A stretch of DNA of 64,000 nucleotides from Ruegeria sp. R14_0. GTDB taxonomy: Bacteria; Pseudomonadota; Alphaproteobacteria; Rhodobacterales; Rhodobacteraceae. Location: the NCBI RefSeq assembly GCF_017743975.1, contig NZ_JAGHRC010000003.1, forward strand, positions 62,001 to 126,000, in the 5' to 3' direction. Made by a program: the position numbers and the translations under genes. Of the stretch, positions 53,456 through 61,131 are shown piece by piece (positions within the stretch are counted from its first letter, which is position 1; each line of letters opens with the position of its first letter). Below the pieces are notes generated by a model. That model was not told the DNA's origin. It searched no databases and worked only from the letters and a program-made list of their open reading frames with translations.

Positions 53456-53498
53456 AGCGCAGCATTTTCTGCTGCGCTGCGGCGGAAAACCGCCTTTT
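53456..53498. repeat. Paired hairpins between folE2 and the basic-protein gene
   Basis: AGCGCAGC (53456-53463) and GCTGCGCT (53471-53478) form a perfect 8-base inverted repeat around ATTTTCT. A second hairpin GGCGG AAAA CCGCC (53481-53494) runs into TTTT on the forward strand. On the reverse strand they follow folE2 (stop at 53537) and precede the 52477-53256 gene, so they may end the folE2 transcript or be protein sites. CTGC/GCAG-type repeats resemble PHB-regulator PhaR sites (weak). Confidence 0.4.
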
Positions 53499-53536
53499 GT
53501 CTAATTCTGAGACTTTTCTGCCCGCGATCTGAGCGA

Positions 53537-54640
53537 TCAGCCGACGTGGAACAGCGTGGTGAACAGTCGAGGATCGATGCTAGAGGACACAAAGGTCGGT
53601 CCTTCGGTCAGAACCGACACAGCATCGTGGCTGTGAAGGCTTTCCTGATGGCTTGCGATGACACGGAAGTCGCCTACGTGATGATCGGCCAAAAGCTCAG
53701 CGCAGAACGACCGGGCCGCATCTTCGACGAAGATCGGGTTGGCGGCATTCAGTTCTGCAAACGCCTGCTCGTCTTCACGCTTGACCATAACCTGCGTCTC
53801 GGTGGGCACCGCGCGGCGGCAAATGGCGATCAGATCCTCGAACCACAGGCAATCGGCGTCGCAATCGACCACGACCGAAATTCGCGCAACCGAGCGCTGC
53901 GAATGCGGTGTCGCCAGTTGCCCACGGGTCGCGCGCGCATGCTCGCTCAGCTCAAGTGAACAGGGGCACGTCGACGAATAGACATAGTCCAGATGCATGA
54001 TCTTCTGGCGCACACCGTTCTGTTCCACCAGTTCCAGCGCGATGTCATAGTATTGATACCCTTCCAGACCAGAGCGCAGGCTCTGGACCTTGTCCGGGTA
54101 GGCAAAGCGCATCTGAATCCGCGCATCAAAGCTGTCGAGATCGGACATGTAGTCGTCCAGCGCGGCCTCCATCACCTCAAAACTAAAGGTGCGTTCGGCA
54201 TGCCTGTAAAAAGACCGCATGATCCGGGACATGTTAATGCCCTTCTTCTCGGCTTCGAGGCTGACCGTTCCGGTGACCGATGTTTCCAGCATCACGTCTT
54301 CACCGTGCTTGCGGTGGAAGCGGATCGGCAGGCGGAAATTCGAAATACCGACGTGCTGAATCTGTTGCTTGGCCCCCCGGATCAGGCTGGACGGACCATT
54401 TTGCAGATCCGGCAGCGAGGCCTTGTAAGCCTCATCAACTTTGAAATCCTCGGGGAATGTACGTGACAGAGACGGATAATTCACCGGCACCATTCCAGGG
54501 ATCAGACGCGCAACCGCCGGGTCAAGCTGGCTGATCTCTGCCTCGGTCGCGGATGACGCCCATCGCCGCAGGACGTTCAGCGCTGCCTCTGCTTCATCAC
54601 GGTCAGGACTGTTGTCAAGGTCACGGGGATATACGTTCAT
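53537..54640 (-). CDS. folE2: GTP cyclohydrolase FolE2 (type IB)
   Basis: A 367-residue type IB GTP cyclohydrolase I, a metal enzyme that opens GTP to 7,8-dihydroneopterin triphosphate for folate. Family signatures are STCPCSLELSEHARATRGQL with the metal/catalytic Cys, and TPHSQRSVARISVVV nearby, with the T-fold halves around RFHRKHGEDVMLETSVTGTV. FolE2 can work with other metals when zinc is short; a Zur-type site upstream is not evident. Start is ATG 54640 with GGAACCC upstream; a TTG two codons earlier is unlikely. Its product feeds FolB and FolP elsewhere in the window. Confidence 0.95.
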   Translation of the reverse strand: MNVYPRDLDNSPDRDEAEAALNVLRRWASSATEAEISQLDPAVARLIPGMVPVNYPSLSRTFPEDFKVDEAYKASLPDLQNGPSSLIRGAKQQIQHVGISNFRLPIRFHRKHGEDVMLETSVTGTVSLEAEKKGINMSRIMRSFYRHAERTFSFEVMEAALDDYMSDLDSFDARIQMRFAYPDKVQSLRSGLEGYQYYDIALELVEQNGVRQKIMHLDYVYSSTCPCSLELSEHARATRGQLATPHSQRSVARISVVVDCDADCLWFEDLIAICRRAVPTETQVMVKREDEQAFAELNAANPIFVEDAARSFCAELLADHHVGDFRVIASHQESLHSHDAVSVLTEGPTFVSSSIDPRLFTTLFHVG

Positions 54641-55063
54641 ACGCAAGGGTTCCTTTTGTCGACGCAGAGATATAGCAGGTTCGCGTTATTTTCCAGTCCT
54701 CCCGGATACGCACAAGATACCGGATCGGATTGAAAAATTCTGCGTGAAACCGTCATTTTTCAGCGGAACGCGGCCTTGGTTGGGCGCGGGTGCCTGCAGT
54801 CGCAAACACAATAGCATCCGCAGCTGCGGGTTCACGGGATGCGAGTGAATTTCCCCAAAGCTTATCAGTGAAGACAATACCTTGCTTGGGATGGGCGGCC
54901 CGGTGGCCTCCGTGAACGTCGTGTTCCATCACGAGGGACCAGCCCTCAATTGGCGTTTCGACCGCTCGGGATTCACGACAACACCCTAGTTTCACATTGC
55001 GAACAGCCCGGCGTCTCTTTCATCTGCGATGAGAGCATAGGTTCGACATCCGGGCTCAAAATC
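54641..55063. other. Intergenic gap between folE2 and metZ
   Basis: No gene is supported in this 423-base stretch. Short frames exist (for example 80 residues at 54753-54995, reverse) but lack a ribosome site, family resemblance or biased codon use. The folE2 promoter should be in its left part. I see no clear riboswitch or mobile-element end. Confidence 0.4.
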
Positions 55064-55094
55064 AGCGCCCCGCAGGCCCGAGCCGCGGGGCGCT
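55064..55094 (-). terminator. Terminator of metZ
   Basis: A 10-base perfect stem (AGCGCCCCGC / GCGGGGCGCT) with an 11-base loop lies 6 bases after the metZ stop. On the reverse strand GATTTT follows the stem at 55063-55058. TTTT also follows on the forward strand. Confidence 0.8.
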
Positions 55095-55099
55095 TTTGA

Positions 55100-56290
55100 C
55101 TACTTCTGAGATATCTCGAGCGCGTTCTCGATATCTTTCAGCAGATCGCCTGCATCTTCCAGCCCGACAGAGAAACGGATCAGGCCGGGCGTGATGCCCA
55201 ACTCGTCTTTCTGGTCGTCGCTCAGACGCTGGTGCGTTGTCGTGGCCGGATGGGTCGCGATCGACTTGGCATCCCCCAGATTGTTCGAGATCACCGGGAT
55301 CGTCAGCGCGTTCAGGAACGCAAACGCCCCTTCCTTGCCGCCCTTGATGTCCAGCGACAGGACTGTACCACCCTTGCCGCCCAGCTGGGATTGCACCAGT
55401 GCATTCTGCGTATGGGTTTTCAGGCCCGGATAAAGCGTGCGTTCTAGCGCCGGATGACCCTCAAGCGCCTCGGCAATGGTCTGCGCCGTCTCGGCCTGCG
55501 CATTGACGCGCAGCGACATCGTCTCCAGCCCCTTCAACATCACCCAAGCATTGAACGGACTTAGCGCACCGCCGGTGTGCTTCAGGTAAGGTTCAACCGT
55601 GCCGCGGATGAAATCCTTGGTGCCGATGATCACTCCGCCCAAGGCACGTCCCTGCCCGTCGATATGCTTGGTGGCCGAGTACACAACCACGTCCGCTCCC
55701 TGCTCGATCGCGCGCGAAAAGACAGGGGTCGAAAACACATTGTCTACGATTACCAACGCGCCGACCGCGTGGGCCAGTTTAGCCACAGCAGAGATGTCGA
55801 TGACCTCAAGCGTGGGGTTCGACATGGATTCGAAGAACACAGCCTTGGTGTCGGGACGGATCGCCGCCTGCCAAGCATCCAGATCGGTTCCATCGACAAA
55901 AGTCACCTCGACACCAAAGCGCGTCAGGATGTTTTCAAGGATGTAAAGGCACGAGCCGAACAACGCCTTGGCGGACACCACATGGTCGCCCGCTTTCAGC
56001 ATCGAGGTCAGCGCCGCATTCACCGCGGCCATGCCAGAGGCGGTTGCAAACGCGTCCTCGCCCCCTTCCAGCGCTGCGATGCGCTGCTCAAACATCGATA
56101 CGGTCGGGTTGCCATAGCGGGCATAGATGAACTCGTCCGGGCCAGTCTCAATGAACCGCGCCTCAGCCTGCTCGGCATTTTCGTAGACAAAGCCCTGGGT
56201 CAGAAAAATCGCTTCGCTGACCTCATTGTATTGGCTGCGACGGGTGCCGCCATGGACGGCTTGGGTGCGTTTGTTCCAGCTCTCGCTCAT
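55100..56290 (-). CDS. metZ: O-succinylhomoserine sulfhydrylase
   Basis: A 396-residue Cys/Met-metabolism PLP enzyme that makes homocysteine directly from O-succinylhomoserine and sulfide. It shows FIYARYGNPTVSMFEQRIAA, the PLP-Lys motif YSATKHIDGQGRALGG (Lys near residue 204-210), and the C-terminal THPATTTHQRLSDDQKDELG. Sequence alone cannot fully separate it from MetY, but length and the SESWNKRTQAVHGGTRRSQY start fit metZ. It is governed by a SAM-II riboswitch, which supports a methionine role. GAGAGGA is its ribosome site. Confidence 0.95.
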   Translation of the reverse strand: MSESWNKRTQAVHGGTRRSQYNEVSEAIFLTQGFVYENAEQAEARFIETGPDEFIYARYGNPTVSMFEQRIAALEGGEDAFATASGMAAVNAALTSMLKAGDHVVSAKALFGSCLYILENILTRFGVEVTFVDGTDLDAWQAAIRPDTKAVFFESMSNPTLEVIDISAVAKLAHAVGALVIVDNVFSTPVFSRAIEQGADVVVYSATKHIDGQGRALGGVIIGTKDFIRGTVEPYLKHTGGALSPFNAWVMLKGLETMSLRVNAQAETAQTIAEALEGHPALERTLYPGLKTHTQNALVQSQLGGKGGTVLSLDIKGGKEGAFAFLNALTIPVISNNLGDAKSIATHPATTTHQRLSDDQKDELGITPGLIRFSVGLEDAGDLLKDIENALEISQK

Positions 56291-56304
56291 CTCATTCCTC
56301 TCGA

Positions 56305-56321
56305 CCCTTGCCTGGCAAGGG
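56305..56321 (-). repeat. Leader hairpin just upstream of the metZ ribosome site
   Basis: CCCTTGCC T GGCAAGGG is a perfect 8-base inverted repeat around one base, between the attenuator terminator and the metZ ribosome site. Its inner pairs must open to make a loop. It may keep the downstream site free or stabilise the processed mRNA; role unknown. Confidence 0.5.
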
Positions 56322-56325
56322 CATC

Positions 56326-56363
56326 AAAAAAACCCCAGACGCGGTCAAGCGAAAGGGGCCTTT
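56326..56363 (-). terminator. Attenuator terminator downstream of SAM-II aptamer
   Basis: On the reverse strand AAAGGCCCC (56363-56355) can pair with GGGGTTTTT (56336-56328; two G-U pairs) around an 18-base loop, and TTTTTTT (56332-56326) ends it. It lies between the SAM-II aptamer and the metZ start, so it is the probable off-switch. The terminator state when SAM is bound is inferred. Confidence 0.65.
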
Positions 56364-56371
56364 CATCCTGA

Positions 56372-56426
56372 CCTTTTAGCGGTTGTGTTTAGCGTGGCCC
56401 GCAATCCGGTAACAAATCGCCACGTG
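56372..56426 (-). promoter_or_regulatory. SAM-II riboswitch upstream of metZ
   Basis: The reverse-strand RNA reads CACGTGGCGATTTG, then a loop with ACCGGATTGCGG, then CCACGCTAAAC and, further on, AACCGCTAAAAGG. This matches the SAM-II (metA motif) consensus: P1 is CGTGGC (56424-56419) paired with GCCACG, and a pseudoknot forms between GCGG of TTGCGG and CCGC of the 3' CCGCTAAA segment. GATTTG and TAAAC/GCTAAA are conserved SAM-contacting positions. SAM-II is restricted to alpha/beta-proteobacteria and marine metagenomes and controls methionine genes by family knowledge. High resemblance, from memory of the motif. Confidence 0.88.
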
Positions 56427-56435
56427 GTGTTGTGG

Positions 56436-56464
56436 CGTTTACGCCGCACTTGCGAACTCGTCAA
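56436..56464 (-). promoter_or_regulatory. Sigma-70-type promoter of metZ
   Basis: TTGACG (56464-56459, reverse) lies 17 bases before TAAACG (56441-56436). The predicted start at about 56429 would place the transcript 5' end just before the SAM-II aptamer at 56426. The spacing and position are convincing; the -10 is poor. Confidence 0.55.
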
Positions 56465-56565
56465 CCCTGACAAGGGCAACGTCACGGATCTGTAACCGTC
56501 CTTTCACCAAAGCGTCATAGCGTTATGCGAAATCGACACCACAACATCTTGTGTGAGGCACCGCT

Positions 56566-57501
56566 ATGCCAGTCGTCAGGATCAATGCCAAAGGTGACAC
56601 AGTCGCCCTGCACCGCAGCCCGCGATCGCCCCGCAGTATTCTGCGACAAACCCGCGACACCCAAGGGCCGGTCATTATCATGACCCACGGTTACAAATAC
56701 CGCCCCGAAGCCGACAAGGCCTGCCCGCACCGGCATATCCTGGCCCTGCACCCGACACCGATGCCTTGGCACTGCCCCAGCTGGCCGCAACAGCTGGGCT
56801 TTGGATCCGGCTTCGAGGATGAAGGTCTGGGCATTGCCTTTGGCTGGGATGCCCAAGGGCCCTTGTGGGCCGCGCGCCGCCGCGCGGTAGAAGCCGGCCG
56901 TGCGCTTGCGGATCTGATCCGGTATCTGCGCCGCCTCAATCCAACGCGACCGATCCACTTCATCGGCCATTCAATGGGCACGGAACTGGCGCTGGAAGCG
57001 CTGCACCACATTCCGCCGGGATCGTTGAACCGCATTATCTCGATGACTGGTGCCGCCTACCAAAGCCGTACGCTTAGCGCGCTTGAAACACCTGCTGGTC
57101 GTCAGGCCGAGCTTATCAACGTGACCAGCCGCGAGAACGACCTGTTCGATTTCATGTATGAATGGCTGATCCAACCGCCCACACCAGGGGATCGCAGCAT
57201 CGGTCTCGGCCTTATGGCACCGAACGCAGTGACCCTGCAGCTTGATTGCAATGACACGCTGGATCACCTGTCTCGCGTGGTGTTTCCAATCGGCGATCCG
57301 CAGCGCCGCATTTGCCACTGGTCCAGCTATACACGGCCGGGTGTTCTGCGTGTCTATGACGCCCTGCTGCGCCAGCATGACCGGCTGAGCCTGCCAATCC
57401 TGCGCAGCGGGGTCCCGGATCAGTCCGCCCGCCGTTGGTCACGGCTTTTTGCGCTGCCCCGCCCCAACGACCTCTTGCCGTTTGCGCAGAATGCCTCATG
57501 A
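56566..57501 (+). CDS. Alpha/beta hydrolase (DUF900-like)
   Basis: A 311-residue alpha/beta-hydrolase-fold protein. Motifs are VIIMTHGYKYRPEADKACPH (oxyanion HG) and FIGHSMGTELALEALHHIPP with the nucleophile Ser near residue 136, then INVTSRENDLFDFMYEW (acid position) and CHWSSYTRPGVLRVYDALL near the C-terminus with a likely catalytic His. The GHSMGTE elbow and overall form fit DUF900-type hydrolases. No signal peptide. Substrate unknown. It starts 275 bases from metZ on the opposite strand and is followed 23 bases later by the GST gene. Confidence 0.82.
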   Translation: MPVVRINAKGDTVALHRSPRSPRSILRQTRDTQGPVIIMTHGYKYRPEADKACPHRHILALHPTPMPWHCPSWPQQLGFGSGFEDEGLGIAFGWDAQGPLWAARRRAVEAGRALADLIRYLRRLNPTRPIHFIGHSMGTELALEALHHIPPGSLNRIISMTGAAYQSRTLSALETPAGRQAELINVTSRENDLFDFMYEWLIQPPTPGDRSIGLGLMAPNAVTLQLDCNDTLDHLSRVVFPIGDPQRRICHWSSYTRPGVLRVYDALLRQHDRLSLPILRSGVPDQSARRWSRLFALPRPNDLLPFAQNAS

Positions 57502-57524
57502 TCTCTTCAACCTGAGGAGACACC

Positions 57525-58214
57525 ATGATCGACTTGTATTTCTGGCCCACGCCGAACGGCTGGAAGGCATCCATCGCGCTGGAAGAGATGGAACTGCCTT
57601 ACACAACTCACCTGATCAATATCGGCAAAGGCGATCAGTTCGACCCCGAGTTCCTGAAGATCGCCCCCAACAACCGCATGCCCGCCATCGTTGACCCTGA
57701 CGGCCCCGACGGCAAACCGATCTCGGTGTTTGAAAGCGGTGCGATCCTGATGTACCTCGCGCGAAAAACCGGCCGTTTCTACGGCGAAACCGAGCGTGAC
57801 CGGATCGCTGTCGAGGAATGGCTGATGTGGCAGATGGGCGGCGTTGGCCCGATGGCGGGTCAGGCACACCATTTCCTCAAATACGCCCCGAACCTCGAAC
57901 CACCGCAGGACCTACCCTATGCCAAGGATCGCTACCGGACCGAGGTCGGGCGTCTGTACGGCGTTCTGGATCGGAGACTGGCCGAGAACGAATACGTCGC
58001 CGGCGATTTCTACTCGATCGCAGATATGTCGATCTGGGGCTGGGCCAGTCTGTGGGAAGGTCAGCAACAAGTTTTAGATGACAAACCGCATTTCACTCGG
58101 TGGCTTGAAACAGTCAGCGCCCGTCCCGGCGTTCAGGCAGGTCGAGCGCTACACGCAGAGTTGCGCGGCGATCATCGGGACAAGCAGGCGCAGGGGATAT
58201 TGTTTAGGCGGTGA
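57525..58214 (+). CDS. Glutathione S-transferase, Ure2p/YfcG type
   Basis: A 229-residue GST. The thioredoxin-like N-terminal domain reads MIDLYFWPTPNGWKASIALE, with the N-terminal Asn/Thr pair (PTPNGWK) of the nu/YfcG class rather than Ser/Tyr/Cys. VFESGAILMYLARKTGRFYG is the GSH-binding SES-like segment, and the helical C-terminal domain includes FYSIADMSIWGWASLW. YfcG-like members act as disulfide-bond reductases with GSH. ATG 57525 follows GAGGAGA. It is downstream of the hydrolase and convergent with the Hint-protein gene. Confidence 0.88.
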   Translation: MIDLYFWPTPNGWKASIALEEMELPYTTHLINIGKGDQFDPEFLKIAPNNRMPAIVDPDGPDGKPISVFESGAILMYLARKTGRFYGETERDRIAVEEWLMWQMGGVGPMAGQAHHFLKYAPNLEPPQDLPYAKDRYRTEVGRLYGVLDRRLAENEYVAGDFYSIADMSIWGWASLWEGQQQVLDDKPHFTRWLETVSARPGVQAGRALHAELRGDHRDKQAQGILFRR

Positions 58215-58229
58215 AACGAATTAATCCAC

Positions 58230-59315
58230 CTACTGCATATAGTTCGAAATCAGAATCTCTGCTTCGTATTTTCTGAGAACCTTTGCAGCCGTTGGTCCGT
58301 ACCCCAACGACAAGCTTTCAAAAACGCCTGGGAAGATTTCAGCGAGTTCCTTGTGCGCTTCATGCGCCATGCCTTTCAATGCGATATCCCCTGGAAACAG
58401 ACTTTCCGCAAACGCGCCGTTTGACACCACAATCTCATGTTTGTCGAAAATAAAGTGGTAGTAAACGACACTGCAAGAATCCGAGGCAACCTCAATCCCA
58501 GGCAGGTCTAACAGGAACTTCGCAGGTACCAGAACGTCTGCATCCTCAAAAAGCAATTCCAGCCCGGCGGCAGAAACAAGTATCCGGTGGTTTGGCGACA
58601 CATAAAGGTCGGATGTTGGTAATCCTTGGCCCAATGCCCCTTTGGCAATTCTAACTGGCTTCAGATGACTTTTGTCAGCACGTGAGACATCGACCAGCCT
58701 TGATCCGATCCATTTGATCGACTTGGCCTGCCCCTCAGCGGTCATTACCAGATCGCCAACCTCAAGCGTTTCAACAGCCTTTTCACCGGACGGCGTCCCG
58801 ATCAATGTGCCCTTAGCGAAACAAGGGACGTCGACGATTGCATCCGGATCAGTCGTGTCGGGCGCATTGCCCGGTGTCACATTTGACGTGCTAGAGTCGT
58901 AAGCAACCCCCGGCACCAACGGTTCAGAGGTGATATAACCTGCAAGAACGCCGTCCACTTCAACCCTGTATACGGTGATTGTACCGCCATCGGGGTCTGA
59001 AAGCGCATAGGACTCTTCAAGATAGATGTTCCCATTTTCGGTAAGGCCGGAAATGGGATTGCCATCCAGATCAGTAACAAGACCTTGTTGCGTCAGGTCA
59101 TCCCCAACTTCGTCGTTGAAACGGTCGCCATTGAAATCTGTACCATTGTCAGGGGCACCGTTGATAAGCGGTGGTGGCCCGGGTTGGTCTTCAACATTGA
59201 ATACGCGCCGGTCTGTGCTGGGGTCGTAGGTTGGTGACAGCGTGACTGTACCAAAACCAAAAAACGTCACCGATATGACGTCAGGCGAGTAACCTATATA
59301 AGAATAGTTTGCCAT
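58230..59315 (-). CDS. Hint (Hedgehog/intein) domain protein
   Basis: A 361-residue protein. Residues 1 to about 160 form an acidic, Gly/Asp-rich region with calcium-site-like stretches (PDNGTDFNGDRFNDEVG, SDPDGGTITVY) and no signal peptide. At residue 165 a Hint_2 domain begins: VPCFAKGTLIGTPSGEKAVE with the catalytic Cys, VETLEVGDLVMTAEGQAKSI, then LYVSPNHRILVSAAGLELLF with the block-B-type His. Hint domains cleave the N-terminal peptide bond through a thioester. Whether self-cleavage happens is unknown. The ATG at 59315 (MANYSYIG) has GAGGATT; a longer frame from 59345 is unlikely. Rhodobacteraceae carry many such proteins (established pattern). Confidence 0.87.
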   Translation of the reverse strand: MANYSYIGYSPDVISVTFFGFGTVTLSPTYDPSTDRRVFNVEDQPGPPPLINGAPDNGTDFNGDRFNDEVGDDLTQQGLVTDLDGNPISGLTENGNIYLEESYALSDPDGGTITVYRVEVDGVLAGYITSEPLVPGVAYDSSTSNVTPGNAPDTTDPDAIVDVPCFAKGTLIGTPSGEKAVETLEVGDLVMTAEGQAKSIKWIGSRLVDVSRADKSHLKPVRIAKGALGQGLPTSDLYVSPNHRILVSAAGLELLFEDADVLVPAKFLLDLPGIEVASDSCSVVYYHFIFDKHEIVVSNGAFAESLFPGDIALKGMAHEAHKELAEIFPGVFESLSLGYGPTAAKVLRKYEAEILISNYMQ

Positions 59316-59438
59316 GTGAATCCTCGGACCGATTTCGGTGCTCAATGCTCATCAATCTTAACGCCTTATGTCCATCAGTTTCTGTAGTGACCCCTTTAAA
59401 TTCGAATATTCGACATTTTGCGCGTCTTTTTTGCCAAC

Positions 59439-59813
59439 TTACACGGCCTCCCCCCGCACCAGCACATCCAGCATGCCCGAGATATCCTCGATCTCTTCCG
59501 CGATGACATGGGTCACCGAATGCGCCCGTTGCATCCGGCCCGTGACCCGCAGCAGCCGCCCTGAAATCACCGCGCGGCGGAATTGTTCGTAGATCTTACG
59601 CCAGACCACCACGTTCACGATGCCGGTCTCATCCTCAAGCGTGATAAAGATCACGCCCTTGGCCGTCCCTGGCCTCTGCCGCAGGATCACCAGCCCCGCA
59701 ACCGCCACCCTGTGCCCCTCAAGCGGTTCGTTCAACCGATTTGCAGGCAGACAGGCGGGCGGGCGCGGCCAGTCTCGGTTTGAGGCCACAGTGCGAGCAG
59801 GCAACACAATCAT
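59439..59813 (-). pseudogene. dnaE2: Remnant of error-prone DNA polymerase DnaE2 (C-terminal OB region)
   Basis: A reverse-strand frame of 124 codons from 59813 reads RVAVAGLVILRQRPGTAKGV, IFITLEDETGIVNVVVWRKI, then FRRAVISGRLLRVTGRMQR and THVIAEEIEDISGMLD. These match the OB-fold tail of DnaE2/ImuC, the translesion polymerase of the SOS mutasome. The polymerase body of about 900 residues is missing and its own C-terminal end (normally about 40 more residues) is also absent. So this is a truncated pseudogene rather than a working gene. The frame can extend upstream to 59954 but with no DnaE2 resemblance. Neighbours are a Hint gene and a ferredoxin gene, not imuA/imuB. Confidence 0.78.
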
Positions 59814-59874
59814 GAGAACAAAAATAGAACATACGTAAGGAAAGTCCAGAGGCGGCGCGACGAGTCGCAAATGA

Positions 59875-60263
<389 letters not shown>

Positions 60264-60264
<1 letters not shown>

Positions 60265-61049
60265 TGCCAATCAAAGCGCCGCGCCTGCCCGCCCGCCTCT
60301 GGCGCTGTTGGGCACGCGGCGCGGCCTTGAAGTTGTGCACTTGGCTGGCCGGAGTGGCTCCGGCAACTGCCGACACTGCCGTAAGTGCCCGGTTCACCGA
60401 ACCAACCGCTCGGTACGCTCATGGCGTCTTGGGCGACGACATCGAATATGGTGCGCTGGAAATCAAAACGTCCAACGCCGCAACTGGAACATTATCGGAC
60501 CAGCCAAGGAACAAGTATTCAACAATAACGATCAAACTGCCACCTGATCGGGTCTTCGAAGACCTCGAACCGCGTCTTGTCGATGTCGACCTAGATGGCA
60601 CAGACGAAGTCATCGTCGTCGAATCCAGCGTTCACGAAGGCGCACAATTGGCAATCTACGACTCCCGTGGTGAAAAAATCGCCGCCACGCCCCACATTGG
60701 CACCCGCTTCCGCTGGCTCGCGCCGATTGGCGCCGCAGATATGGACAGTGACGGCAGTGTCGAGATTGCCTATATCGACCGCCCGCATCTGGCCAAAACC
60801 CTGCGCATTTGGCGTTTTGCAGACGGCACACTGACCGAAATCGCGTCTTTGCCCAATCTCACCAATCACCGTATTGGAGAGGATTTTATCTCTGGCGGTC
60901 TGCGCAACTGCAACGGCACACCGGAACTGATCCTTGCCAACGCCACTTGGACCCGCATCATCAGCGTCTCTTATCAGAATGGCTGGACCAAAACCGATCT
61001 CGCTTCCTTCACAGGCCCCAAAAGCCTAAAGCGCGCACTGAACTGCTGA
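60264..61049 (+). CDS. Exported FG-GAP/VCBS-like repeat protein
   Basis: A 261-residue protein. After a positively charged start (MPIKAPRLPARLWRCWARGA) comes a hydrophobic stretch ALKLCTWLAGVAPATADTA that fits a signal peptide cut near residue 37. The mature part holds beta-propeller-type repeats with calcium loops: LVDVDLDGTDEVIVVESSVH near residue 105 and GAADMDSDGSVEIAYIDRPH near residue 157 (DxDxDG). FG-GAP-like repeats give small propellers with scaffold roles. Function unknown. Translation is coupled to the ferredoxin gene by a one-base overlap. Confidence 0.8.
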
Positions 61050-61064
61050 TCCGCCTCTTCATCT

Positions 61065-61116
61065 GGCCAAAAATATCCTGGGGGTGAGGCCGCAAGGCCG
61101 AGGGGGCAAAGCCCCC
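61065..61116. repeat. Rhodobacteraceae-type intergenic hairpin element
   Basis: The stretch GGCCAAAAATATCCTGGGGG is followed by GGCC-GCAA-GGCC (61088-61099, a GNRA tetraloop) and GGGGGC-AAA-GCCCCC (61102-61116). It lies between two convergent genes. Very similar elements recur between convergent genes in Rhodobacteraceae genomes (from memory). It is probably a terminator-type repeat. Confidence 0.6.
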
Positions 61117-61131
61117 TTCCCTTTCATTCGC

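Noticed and set aside
54753..54995. 80-residue reverse frame in the folE2-metZ gap
   Set aside because: No ribosome site, no family resemblance, no neighbouring context; composition looks like chance.
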